From an uncultured Ruminococcus sp. (GTDB taxonomy: Bacteria > Bacillota > Clostridia > Oscillospirales > CAG-272): 25,605 bases of DNA. Both the position numbers and the translations under genes were made by a program. The DNA lies in contig CADBTH010000012.1 of the NCBI GenBank assembly GCA_902797495.1, positions 1 through 25,605 of the forward strand, read 5' to 3'. This document shows, piece by piece, positions 16,166 through 23,486 of this stretch. A model generated the notes under the pieces. The model saw only the letters and a list, made by a program, of their open reading frames with translations. It had not been told where the DNA came from and made no database searches. Position 1 is the first letter of the stretch; each line of letters opens with the position of its first letter.

Positions 16166-17442
16166 TTCCCGCTCTCCAGAGCGGCGGCAAGCTCTCCCGC
16201 CTCGATCATGCAGTCCTCCATGGAGCAGTACGTCCACGCGCCGTACCTTCCGACGCTGAAGACTCCCTTCCCTTCAAGCTCCTTCATGATCTCTCTGACC
16301 GTGCGGTCGTTTTCAGTATCGATATGGACGTAAGCGGGATCCATCAGTATGCTCATATGATCGACGAGCTCGAACGAGTCGTCCGTGATCCCCGCTCTCT
16401 TCAGGTTTTCAAGAGTCAGCTCGAGCTGACGGCCGACGTCCTCCGCGGACACCCGCGCTCCCTTCGGATAGCCAATCTCGACGTACATACTGAGTCTGTC
16501 TCCGCCGAGGATATTGTCGTAGAATCCGACTCTGTAGAAGTTGAACGACTTGTCGGGGAAATAGAGCCAGTGCTGAGTGTCGTACGTCGATTTTTTGTTG
16601 AAGCCGAGGTTGAAGACGAGCACCTTGTTGTAAGTCAGCTTTTCGGCAAATTCTCTGTACCCGCCGTCCGTAGTGAGCGAGAGGAATTTGTTGAATGGCG
16701 CGGTGTTTACGAGGTTCTCGTACTCGACGACGTCTCCGTTCGAGAGGACGGCGCGATGCGCCTCAAGGTCGATCCCGCTCACCGTCGTGTTAAGAAGCAC
16801 GCGCTCCGGGTCGACGTCGCGCTTGAGGATGTCGATTATCAGCTCCGCGCCGCGCTTCGGGTAGAGGAACGTGTTGTTGTACGAGGAGTTTTTATGCTCC
16901 TTCATATTCGCGATTATCGCCTTTATATCGGCGTACGGGAAGAAGCGCCCCATCGCGTCCTTGTCGAGCTTCGTAAGGTCGACGGCGTAGAGCTTCTCGT
17001 TGTAGGGCTTTAAGAATTTCTCCGTTATCGAGCGGCCGAACTTGCCGTAGAGCATATCGAGGAAGTTGTCGTAAACGTCCTTCTCCTCTTTGTTGAAGAG
17101 ATCGTACAGACAGTCGATGAACTCCTCCTTGTCCAGCTCGTGGATGTTGGTCTGGAAAGGATAGTCTATGAGTCTGTCTCCGTAATAGATGTACGTCTTT
17201 TTCACTCTGTCGACGAACTCGTCCGCGGGTACGCTCTCTATGAATTTTTCTCTGTATTTTTCAGTCTTGAAATGGAAGAAGTGACCGGCATAGTCCCAGA
17301 CGAATCCGCCCCTTCTGATCGTGCGGCAGTATCCGCCGACTTCCGCTTCCTTCTCCACGATCAGACAGTCCTTAGATTCCGAGGCAAAAGTCAGTCCGGA
17401 TATACCGGCTCCTATAATGAGGTTCTTACATTTTCTAATCAT
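16162..17442 (-). CDS. FAD-dependent UDP-galactopyranose mutase/amine oxidase-like protein
   Basis: The product has 426 residues. The N-terminus carries the dinucleotide-binding fold LIIGAGISGLTFA with Gly11, Gly13 and Gly16, the acidic end-of-strand Glu30, and GGYCRTI (36-42). It continues with DYAGHFFHF (50-58), the flavin-contact arrangement shared by UDP-galactopyranose mutases and HemY-type amine oxidases. YGDRLIDYPFQTNIHEL and LKPYNEKLYAVDLTKLD also resemble UGM-like relatives. The C-terminal GRYGAWTYCSMEDCM closes the FAD site. Its location between glycosyltransferase genes suggests sugar-nucleotide or glycan modification, possibly a UDP-galactofuranose-type precursor, but true UGM residues cannot be confirmed by eye. 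AAGGTGAC precedes the start at 17442. It is the first gene of a two-gene minus-strand operon. Confidence 0.8.
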   Translation of the reverse strand: MIRKCKNLIIGAGISGLTFASESKDCLIVEKEAEVGGYCRTIRRGGFVWDYAGHFFHFKTEKYREKFIESVPADEFVDRVKKTYIYYGDRLIDYPFQTNIHELDKEEFIDCLYDLFNKEEKDVYDNFLDMLYGKFGRSITEKFLKPYNEKLYAVDLTKLDKDAMGRFFPYADIKAIIANMKEHKNSSYNNTFLYPKRGAELIIDILKRDVDPERVLLNTTVSGIDLEAHRAVLSNGDVVEYENLVNTAPFNKFLSLTTDGGYREFAEKLTYNKVLVFNLGFNKKSTYDTQHWLYFPDKSFNFYRVGFYDNILGGDRLSMYVEIGYPKGARVSAEDVGRQLELTLENLKRAGITDDSFELVDHMSILMDPAYVHIDTENDRTVREIMKELEGKGVFSVGRYGAWTYCSMEDCMIEAGELAAALESGK

Positions 17443-17479
17443 TCTAACGTCACCTTGTCATAAGCGTTCTGTTTATCAA

Positions 17480-17508
17480 AGTATACCATACTTCTCATGA
17501 AATGTCCA
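17480..17508 (-). promoter_or_regulatory. Promoter of the flavoprotein-glycosyltransferase operon
   Basis: On the minus strand, TGGACA (17508-17503), a 17-base spacer ending in TGG, then TATACT (17485-17480). This is an extended -10 promoter, divergent from the one at 17545. Confidence 0.82.
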
Positions 17509-17544
17509 CAGTTTTTTATATAATATATGCGCGGGCGGTATCTA

Positions 17545-17573
17545 TTGACAATAATGCCGCCGTATGATATAAT
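17545..17573 (+). promoter_or_regulatory. Consensus sigma-A promoter of the GT2-GT4 operon
   Basis: TTGACA (17545-17550), a 17-base spacer ending in TGA, then TATAAT (17568-17573): a perfect consensus with an extended -10. The predicted start near 17580 gives an 80-base leader before the ATG at 17660. Confidence 0.92.
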
Positions 17574-17659
17574 TACGTTGGCGCCTGACAAGGCTTTTTT
17601 TCTGCCCGTCAGGCTGAAAATCTTATTTTTCGTCCGGCTTCATCCGGAAAAGGAATACT

Positions 17660-18682
17660 ATGAAACTACTATCGATAGTCGTCCCCGTATACAATACGGA
17701 AGACTATATAAGGCGCTGTCTCGACTCGCTCGTCTCGGTCGGCGACCGCTCGGGTCTCGAGATAATCGTCGTCAACGACGGCAGCCGCGACTCGTCTGCC
17801 GATATCGCGAAAGAATACGCGGAGAAATATCCCGAATGCGTCGTCCTCATCGACAAGGAGAACGGCGGGCACGGCTCCACGATCAACCGCGGGCTCGAGG
17901 CGGCGACGGGAAAATATTTCAGAGTCCTCGACAGCGACGACTGGTTCGACACCATGAACTTCGAAAAATTCCTTTCGGATCTGGCAGACTGCGACGAAGA
18001 TCTCGTCCTCACTCCCTACACCCAGGAATACACCTTCAGCGGAGAGCAGGTCGACTACGCCTATGACCGGTTCGAACACGGCAGGACGTACACGTGGGAC
18101 GAGATGGAGTTCGACGAGAACACCATGTATTTCACCATGGCGTCGTCCACTTACAAGACGGAACTGCTCAGAGAGTGCGGACTTCACCTCTTTGAAAAAT
18201 CGTTCTACGTCGATATGCAGTTCAACGTATATCCGATCCCTTACCTGAAAACTGTGCGTTTTCTCGATCACAAGATATACAGATACTTCATCGGCAGACC
18301 GAATCAGAGCATGAGTCAGGAAAACCTCACGAAAAACCTGCCTCAGCACGAGAGAGTTCTTCAGTTCATCGTCGACTACTACGCCGCGAACAGGGAGACG
18401 TGCTCCGAAAGCCAGAGAAATTACCTCTCCCTGATCTTCTATTTCATGTACTACTCCCACATAGACATAGTCTGTCAGAAGCTGAAGAAGAGATTCAGGG
18501 CGTACCGCCTTATCAAAAAATTCGACCGCGGGCTTAAGAAGACGGCTCCGGATCTTTACGAAAAAGTCGACGCGTTCCCGTATCTGCGCTACAGCCGCCG
18601 TCTCGGGTATCTGAACGTGTGGCTCTTCAACAAGCCTTTTTCGAGGCTGATCGATCTCGGCAGACGCCTGCGCGCGAGGTGA
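17660..18682 (+). CDS. Family 2 glycosyltransferase
   Basis: This 340-residue GT-A enzyme transfers a sugar from a nucleotide donor, probably at the inner membrane face during surface-glycan assembly. The motifs seen are LSIVVPVYNTEDYIRRCLDSL (4-24), the nucleotide-binding IIVVNDGSRD (35-44), GGHGSTINRGLEAATGKY (69-86) and the metal-binding D-S-D-D at 91-94. The C-terminal third is basic and aromatic (for example LKKRFRAYRLIKKFDRGLKK) with no obvious membrane span, suggesting peripheral membrane contact. An AAAGGA-type site lies just before the ATG. Six bases after its stop the next glycosyltransferase begins, so they form an operon. The donor sugar is unknown. Confidence 0.92.
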   Translation: MKLLSIVVPVYNTEDYIRRCLDSLVSVGDRSGLEIIVVNDGSRDSSADIAKEYAEKYPECVVLIDKENGGHGSTINRGLEAATGKYFRVLDSDDWFDTMNFEKFLSDLADCDEDLVLTPYTQEYTFSGEQVDYAYDRFEHGRTYTWDEMEFDENTMYFTMASSTYKTELLRECGLHLFEKSFYVDMQFNVYPIPYLKTVRFLDHKIYRYFIGRPNQSMSQENLTKNLPQHERVLQFIVDYYAANRETCSESQRNYLSLIFYFMYYSHIDIVCQKLKKRFRAYRLIKKFDRGLKKTAPDLYEKVDAFPYLRYSRRLGYLNVWLFNKPFSRLIDLGRRLRAR

Positions 18683-18688
18683 CAATAT

Positions 18689-19966
18689 ATGAAGAGGATA
18701 TTAGTTATCAGCTGGTTTTACCCTCCGATCAATTCGTCGGAAGGACTCGTGACCTTCAAGCTGCTGAACAATTCGCGTTACGAATACGACGTATTTACGC
18801 AAAAAGGGGCGACCGATTTTTCCTACGGAAAGAACGTCGCTCTTGAAAACCGTCCGAACGTGCGCTCCATCTGGGCGAAGAGCCGCACCATCGCCGAGTG
18901 GAGGAGCGAGGCGATAGATTATTTCAGGGCTCACCGCGACGAGTACGACTGCATAATGACGAGGTCTATGCCTCAGGAATCACACGAGGTAGGGACCGCG
19001 ATAAAGAAGGAGTTCCCTGACGTTTACTGGATCGCGTCCTTCGGGGATCCGATCAAATCGAATCCGTATCAGCACATTAACGGCACACTCCATTCGTACA
19101 ACGGGACGGACAACCTCATCAACCGCAACAAAGGTCTGAAGTTCCGTCTCTCGCCGAAAAGGATGCTTTACAGCGCGGCGTGGAGGATAAAGAACCGCCC
19201 CGCGGTAAAATTCCGCCGCTACCTCGCAAAGCTCGAGGACGACGCTCTGAAATACTGCGACTGCGTGATATACAACAACGAATCGCAGCAGAGGTACATG
19301 TCGACGAACGACAAAATACTGAAGAAATCCGTCGTACTGCCGCACTCCTACGACGTCACGTTCTATCCGGAAAAGGATACTGCGCCACACGATAAAGTGA
19401 GGTTCCTCTTCGTCGGTCACCTTGACGATATCAGAACGGCGCGCCCTCTCTTCGAGGCGCTTAAGGACATGAAGGAGTCGGACGAAGGTCTCGCCGATCG
19501 CGCGCAGTTCGACTTCTACGGAGATATGTCTGACAACGATCTCGTCTTCTGGGCGAGGAACGGGCTCGGGGACGTGGTGAAGCTCCACAGAAACGTGCCG
19601 TATCTCGAGAGCCTAGCTCTCATGCGCAGCGCCGACTGGTGCGTCCACGTCGACGGAAACATAAGGTCCGTCTCGGACGAGAACGTCTTCTTCGCCGCCA
19701 AGGTCGCGGACTACTTCGGATCGGGCACTCCGATCTTCGCCTACACGATGAACTCCGGCTCGACGTACGAGTATCTGAAAAACGCGGGAGAGGTCGTCCT
19801 CTCTTACAGTGCGATGGAGATCCGTCAGAATCTCTACCGCATCATATACAAGGGATACAAAGCGGATCAGAACAGAGAATACATCGCAAACTTCGACGCG
19901 GTAAACGTCGCAAAAAGATTTGACAACGAAGTCGTTGGACGCTTTCTCGGAAGAAAAGAAGAATAA
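18689..19966 (+). CDS. Family 4-like glycosyltransferase
   Basis: The product has 425 residues and a GT-B type layout. The N-terminal Rossmann half starts ILVISWFYPPINSSEG (4-19), the usual opening of group 1 glycosyltransferases, and contains WIASFGDPIKSNPY. The C-terminal half begins near VRFLFVGHLDDIRTARPLFEAL and continues to the donor-site region AAKVADYFGSGTPIFAYT, followed by GEVVLSY. The classic E-x7-E is not exact here (segment SDENVFFAAKVADYF). The ribosome binding site GAGGTGAC overlaps the stop of the preceding gene, indicating translational coupling. It belongs to the surface-glycan cluster and is followed by an intrinsic terminator. Confidence 0.88.
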   Translation: MKRILVISWFYPPINSSEGLVTFKLLNNSRYEYDVFTQKGATDFSYGKNVALENRPNVRSIWAKSRTIAEWRSEAIDYFRAHRDEYDCIMTRSMPQESHEVGTAIKKEFPDVYWIASFGDPIKSNPYQHINGTLHSYNGTDNLINRNKGLKFRLSPKRMLYSAAWRIKNRPAVKFRRYLAKLEDDALKYCDCVIYNNESQQRYMSTNDKILKKSVVLPHSYDVTFYPEKDTAPHDKVRFLFVGHLDDIRTARPLFEALKDMKESDEGLADRAQFDFYGDMSDNDLVFWARNGLGDVVKLHRNVPYLESLALMRSADWCVHVDGNIRSVSDENVFFAAKVADYFGSGTPIFAYTMNSGSTYEYLKNAGEVVLSYSAMEIRQNLYRIIYKGYKADQNREYIANFDAVNVAKRFDNEVVGRFLGRKEE

Positions 19967-20014
19967 ACGCGGATCCCATGGCTCTCATCATTCGCCTTGA
20001 GGATTCTAAAAGCA

Positions 20015-20040
20015 AAAAGGTCTCATTTTGAGACCTTTTA
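20015..20040 (+). terminator. Terminator of the GT2-GT4 operon
   Basis: The arms AAAAGGTCTCA (20015-20025) and TGAGACCTTTT (20029-20039) form an 11-bp stem with a three-base loop. The 3' arm ends in TTTT. It lies 48 bases after the stop at 19966. Confidence 0.88.
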
Positions 20041-20153
20041 TGTGATCCCGAAGATTTTTACGCAGTTTATGCAACATTTCGGTCTTCCGAACTGTATATA
20101 AGGCAGAGCGGCTAATATGCGGCTCAAATAATCTGACATGAGAGGTAATCAAA

Positions 20154-21236
20154 ATGAAAAGACTTCTTTCGGTTTTATTGTGTATCGCAACCGCGGCATC
20201 GGCGTGCGTCGCTTTTACCGCCTGCGATAAACAGAAAGACGACGCGAGTGCAGCGGGAGCCGACATCGAAAAAGTCGACGTGATCGACGGCGGCTGGAGC
20301 CCGGCGGAGTCGCCCGAGGTCACAGACGACTTGTTCGCGCTCTTTGAGAAGGCAGCCGTTCCGGATAGCGTATGCGTTCCCGTCGCCTATCTTGAAAGTC
20401 AGGTCGTTGCGGGAACAAACCATCTCGCGCTCTGCAAGGTAACGTCGGGCGAGACGCCGGACGGGGACGAGACTTACGCTTTAGCGACTCTTTACGAAGA
20501 CCCGGACGGAAACGCCGAGGTCACTTCGATTATTAAAAGCGACTTGAGCGCAAAATATCCGGAAGGCGACGACATCTGGATGGAAACTGCGTCTCCCGCG
20601 CTGACCGACGATGCGAAAAGCGCGCTTGATAAAGCCTGCGAAACTCTTGCAGGCGTTGAGTACACCCCCGTTGCTCTGCTTGCGACGATGTACCGGCAAA
20701 TATCCCCCGGTAAAGTTTTCCGTATCCTCTGCGAGTCGAGGGCTGCCGTACCCGACGCTGCGAGCGAGTACGTAATCATCGACGTATCCGCATCATACCC
20801 GGACGGAAAAGCGGAGATCAGCGATACTTACGGATTTGACGGCGCAAAGGCCGCAGAGATCGCAAATCCCGTTGTAGAATACGGCGCGATGGCGGACTCG
20901 CTTGAGAAGGCTGAAGATGCGGTCGGGTTTGAGATCGCGTATCCGGAGAGCATCGTCGCGGAAAACTACGTTGTTATTAACGGAGAGCTGCTTGAGATCG
21001 ACTTTGAAGGCGGATATATACGCAAAGCGAAGGGAGCGGACGACGTAAGCGGCGATTACAACGGATACGCAAGCGTATATCAGAAGGATATCTGCGACAT
21101 CTCCGTCACCCTTAAAGGCGACGGTGACAAGGTAATGCTCGCCGTCTGGACATACGGAGGTCATACTTACTGTATCGGCATCACCGAAGGCGTCAGCGAG
21201 GCGGAAATGACCTCGTACGTCGGCGCGATAAAATAA
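20154..21236 (+). CDS. Lipoprotein with two cystatin-like domains
   Basis: The product is a 360-residue lipoprotein. The signal peptide ends in F-T-A-C with Cys24. Residues about 46-128 read like a cystatin: GGWSPA (46-51) near the N-terminus, a helix TDDLFALFEKA, then a strand pair around QVVAGTNH (83-90), which is the Q-x-V-x-G loop of the family. Residues about 150-230 repeat the plan (helix TDDAKSALDKACETLAG, then TPVALLATMYRQISPGKVFRIL), with QISPG in place of QVVAG. The C-terminal domain (about 245-360: EDAVGFEIAYPE, IRKAKGADDVSGDYNGY, VMLAVWTYGGHTYCIGI) resembles a unit common in clostridial lipoproteins. Whether it inhibits cysteine proteases is untested and only suggested by the motif. 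The start at 20154 has AGAGGT seven bases upstream. It is monocistronic, between two glycan gene groups. Confidence 0.85.
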   Translation: MKRLLSVLLCIATAASACVAFTACDKQKDDASAAGADIEKVDVIDGGWSPAESPEVTDDLFALFEKAAVPDSVCVPVAYLESQVVAGTNHLALCKVTSGETPDGDETYALATLYEDPDGNAEVTSIIKSDLSAKYPEGDDIWMETASPALTDDAKSALDKACETLAGVEYTPVALLATMYRQISPGKVFRILCESRAAVPDAASEYVIIDVSASYPDGKAEISDTYGFDGAKAAEIANPVVEYGAMADSLEKAEDAVGFEIAYPESIVAENYVVINGELLEIDFEGGYIRKAKGADDVSGDYNGYASVYQKDICDISVTLKGDGDKVMLAVWTYGGHTYCIGITEGVSEAEMTSYVGAIK

Positions 21237-21370
21237 CTGAGACCGTTATGACAAGAGCCGTACCTTTATCTTCTGCGTTCTGTACCGACGGGGAGAACTT
21301 AACTGTTCCGTAGTTTCCACAGTCGGTCTGACGGAGAAAGAGATCGGAATGATGAACTTACGATAAAGCA

Positions 21371-21394
21371 CGGGGCTGCCTTTCGGCAACCCCG
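21371..21394. repeat. Copy 1 of a repeated GGGGCTGCC-TTTC hairpin
   Basis: The arms CGGGGCTGCC and GGCAACCCCG flank the loop TTTC, with a single C-A mismatch. The sequence matches the hairpin at 21637-21660 at all but one base. It may act as a factor-independent stop for the lipoprotein gene ending at 21236, but it lacks a T-run. Confidence 0.7.
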
Positions 21395-21524
21395 CAGAGC
21401 GAAGACAAACTCGGTACAGCGGCAATGACAAAGCAAAAGTTGGCAACTCATATAAATTTACTTGATTTGATGAAGAATACAATAAAACTATCGGCAGGCG
21501 CAAAACGCCTGCCGTCATTGCCTT

Positions 21525-21580
21525 TATCCGTTCTCGTCCCTCGACGTATTAATATACGCCTCACGGGGCGAGAACGGATA
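21525..21580. repeat. Long inverted repeat (about 16-bp stem)
   Basis: The arm at 21525-21540 pairs with 21565-21580: twelve perfect pairs, one T-G wobble and three G-C pairs. The 24-base loop contains a second small hairpin (CGTAT/ATACG). There is no T-run after either arm. It could be a structured RNA or a remnant of a mobile element end. Confidence 0.65.
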
Positions 21581-21636
21581 ATCTACCTTCGTTTCTCTCC
21601 CTCCGGCTCAGTCTGCAGACTTTGTCTACAGACTGA

Positions 21637-21660
21637 CGGGGCTGCCTTTCGGCAGCCCCG
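21637..21660. repeat. Copy 2 of the GGGGCTGCC hairpin, next to the ABC ATPase stop
   Basis: A perfect 10-bp stem with loop TTTC, ten bases beyond the minus-strand stop codon at 21670. It is the best candidate for terminating the ABC operon, although no U-run follows on that strand. Confidence 0.7.
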
Positions 21661-21669
21661 TAATTCCGT

Positions 21670-22449
21670 TTATTCTTCTTCGAGAAGGTTGAGTGATCTT
21701 AGGTATTCGTTGCAGACCGTTTCCGCCTCTCCGATCATCATGACCTTTCCGTGATCGAGCCACACGACTCTGTCGCAGAGGGACTTGATGGACTTTGCGG
21801 AGTGGGAGACGTAGAGCACCGTCGTTCCTCCTCCGATCAGGCTCCTCATCTTAGCCTCGCTCTTCTTCTGGAACGCGGCGTCGCCGACGGAGAGGATCTC
21901 GTCGACGATGAGTATCTCCGGATCGACTATCGTCGCGATCGAAAACGCGAGACGCGCGATCATACCGGAGGAAAAATTCTTGACCGGCACTTCCATGAAA
22001 TCCTGAAGCTCGGAGAACTCGACGATCTCGTCGAACTTACTGTCGAGGAAATGCTTGTTGTATCCCATGACGGATCCGTTCAGATATATGTTTTCGCGGG
22101 CGGTGAGGTCGCTGTCGAATCCCGCGCCGAGCTCGATCATCGGGCACACGTTTCCGCGCACCTCGACCACGCCCTTCGTAGGCTTCATGACTCCCGCAAC
22201 TATCTTGAGCAGCGTCGACTTTCCCGCTCCGTTTGTTCCTACGAATCCCATGACCTCTCCAGGTTTTACGTCGAAGGAGACGTCGGTGAGCGCCCAAAAC
22301 TGGTTCTTCGCTTTATTCGCTTTTTTCTCCGCTCTTTTCTTCGCGGAGAACGCCTCGATCATCGCCTGCTTCAGGGAATAGTTCTTCTCTATCCCGAGAT
22401 TGAAGCGCATCGAAACGCCGTCAACTTTGACCATTGAATCGTTACCCAT
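21670..22449 (-). CDS. Polysaccharide/teichoic acid ABC exporter, ATP-binding subunit
   Basis: This 259-residue ATPase is of the TagH/Wzt/RfbE type and powers export of a lipid-linked surface polymer. The motifs are Walker A GTNGAGKS (71-78), signature FSSGMIARLAF (159-169), Walker B ILIVDE (179-184) with Glu184, then the D-loop LSVGD and the switch histidine His216. The N-terminal extension before Walker A, including the basic KKRAEKKANKAKNQFWAL (37-54), is typical of this subgroup. It lacks the extra C-terminal carbohydrate-binding domain of Wzt proteins, so chain-length selection there is not expected. The start at 22449 lacks a strong ribosome binding site; an alternative ATG at 22434 (MVKV) is possible. 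It lies 12 bases after the permease stop and is presumably coupled to it. Confidence 0.93.
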   Translation of the reverse strand: MGNDSMVKVDGVSMRFNLGIEKNYSLKQAMIEAFSAKKRAEKKANKAKNQFWALTDVSFDVKPGEVMGFVGTNGAGKSTLLKIVAGVMKPTKGVVEVRGNVCPMIELGAGFDSDLTARENIYLNGSVMGYNKHFLDSKFDEIVEFSELQDFMEVPVKNFSSGMIARLAFSIATIVDPEILIVDEILSVGDAAFQKKSEAKMRSLIGGGTTVLYVSHSAKSIKSLCDRVVWLDHGKVMMIGEAETVCNEYLRSLNLLEEE

Positions 22450-22461
22450 ATCAAAAACCCA

Positions 22462-23286
22462 TCAAACGTAATAAATGAATCTGTCCTGCTTCCACTTGAA
22501 GACCGCGATGCCTATCAGCAATACGATGACGGCGGAGCCTCCGCAAGCCGCGAAGTACTTCAGCGACGGCAGATACGGCACGAAGTTGCTGTACTCGTCG
22601 CCGAGGATGATCTTCCTCGCAAAATTGATGTACAAATAGAGCGGATTGAGCTTCATCAGGAAAAGGAGGACCTTGTTCTCGATGATATTGATATCGTACA
22701 TGATCGGGGTCAGGTACATCCATATCATCGTCACGATGCCGTAGATATAGAACATATCTCTCAGGAAAACGGACACCGTCGCGAGGATAAGTCCTATGCC
22801 GAGCGTAAAGATGAAGAGGCACAGATAAGCGTAGGGCAGCGCGAGGTGATATATATTGATGCGCAGGCTTTCAAACTTGAAGCCCTCGATGATTATGACC
22901 GCGTAGAGCGGGATGAGGGTGAGAAGGAAGTTTATGCCCACGACAAGACACTTCGAAAGCGGGAATATGTACTTGGGCATATAGACCTTGTTTATCAGCG
23001 AGAAGTTTCCGACGACGGAGCTCATCGAGAGGTTCGACGCCTCGCTGAAGTAGTTCCACATAATGAGTCCGGAGAGGAGGTATACGAGGTAGCTTCTGCC
23101 CACCGTCTCGAATTTGAAGACGTTCTTGAAGACCAGCGACATGACGATCATCATCAGCACCGGATAGAGCAGGCTCCAGAGCATACCGAGCACCGAACGT
23201 TTGTATTTGACTTTGAAGTCCCTTGAAACGAGCTGTTTCAGAAGGAAGCTGTATTTCTTGAAATTGATCCAGATCCGCTTGAACAT
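22462..23286 (-). CDS. Polysaccharide/teichoic acid ABC exporter, permease subunit
   Basis: This 274-residue ABC-2 type permease of the TagG/Wzm family is the membrane partner of the following ATPase. The N-terminal amphipathic stretch with LKQLVSRDFKVKYKRSVLGMLWSLLYPVLMM is the family hallmark, a gate helix followed by TM1. About six membrane helices follow, for example LVYLLSGLIMWNYF, INFLLTLIPLYAVIII, LPYAYLCLFIFTLGIGLILATVSVF, IYGIVTMIWMYLTPIMY and the C-terminal AACGGSAVIVLLIGIAVF. The conserved FLRDMFYIYG and YLTPIMYD are visible. The start at 23286 has AAAGGA six bases upstream. Together with the glycan genes at 14219-19966 it suggests assembly and ABC-dependent export of one surface polymer; the polymer's identity is unknown. 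Confidence 0.93.
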   Translation of the reverse strand: MFKRIWINFKKYSFLLKQLVSRDFKVKYKRSVLGMLWSLLYPVLMMIVMSLVFKNVFKFETVGRSYLVYLLSGLIMWNYFSEASNLSMSSVVGNFSLINKVYMPKYIFPLSKCLVVGINFLLTLIPLYAVIIIEGFKFESLRINIYHLALPYAYLCLFIFTLGIGLILATVSVFLRDMFYIYGIVTMIWMYLTPIMYDINIIENKVLLFLMKLNPLYLYINFARKIILGDEYSNFVPYLPSLKYFAACGGSAVIVLLIGIAVFKWKQDRFIYYV

Positions 23287-23345
23287 TTATTTTCCTTTCT
23301 CCGCCGCAGTACGACGCCCGCGGCACAGGATTCCATTATTGTAGT

Positions 23346-23374
23346 ATTATACCACACAATAAAATAAAATGCAA
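23346..23374 (-). promoter_or_regulatory. Probable promoter of the ABC exporter operon
   Basis: On the minus strand, TTGCAT (23374-23369, a weak -35), a 17-base spacer ending in TGG, then TATAAT (23351-23346). The extended, perfect -10 compensates for the weak -35. It is divergent from the hyd promoter. Confidence 0.7.
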
Positions 23375-23398
23375 CTGTTTTATTGTTCACTCCGTGCA

Positions 23399-23427
23399 TT
23401 GACAAAAATGCGCAATCGTGATATAAT
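23399..23427 (+). promoter_or_regulatory. Consensus promoter of the hyd operon
   Basis: TTGACA (23399-23404), a 17-base spacer ending in TGA, then TATAAT (23422-23427). This is a perfect consensus with an extended -10, the same design as the promoter at 17545. The predicted start is near 23434, giving a leader of about 93 bases before the first gene. Confidence 0.92.
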
Positions 23428-23486
23428 AAACACGTCCTGAAGGGAAGAATAATCTGACCGTAAGTGCGAATGTATAAAAACAGTAC

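Larger units (their letters stand above)
21237..21669. other. Gene-free, hairpin-rich intergenic region
   Basis: I find no credible gene in these 433 bases; short open frames lack ribosome binding sites. Five strong inverted repeats occur. First: CGGGGCTGCC/GGCAACCCCG (21371-21394, one mismatch). Second: CGGCAGGCG/CGCCTGCCG (21492-21514). Third: a long stem TATCCGTTCTCG/CGAGAACGGATA (21525-21536 with 21569-21580), extended inward by a G-T wobble and three G-C pairs, its loop holding CGTAT/ATACG. Fourth: TCAGTCTGCAGAC/GTCTACAGACTGA (21608-21636, one mismatch). Fifth: CGGGGCTGCC/GGCAGCCCCG (21637-21660, perfect). The first and last are near-identical copies. None is followed by a convincing T-run, so ordinary terminators do not explain them all. 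Confidence 0.7.

Noticed and set aside
15347..16333. Plus-strand open frame (328 codons) across the glycosyltransferase/flavoprotein junction
   Set aside because: It overlaps two real minus-strand genes joined by an ATGA overlap and shows no domain or binding site.
17669..18685. Minus-strand open frame (338 codons) opposite the GT2 gene
   Set aside because: It mirrors almost exactly the GT2 coding region, which has all family motifs; the antisense product is low-complexity Val/Arg/Glu-rich with no family match.
20070..20100. Promoter for the cystatin-like lipoprotein
   Set aside because: TATATA at 20095-20100 is a possible -10 but the matching -35 is poor; the gene must have a promoter in this gap, but I cannot place it with confidence.
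21425..21754. Small gene in the hairpin-rich region before the ABC ATPase
   Set aside because: The frame has no ribosome binding site, crosses several strong inverted repeats and runs into the antisense of the ABC gene.
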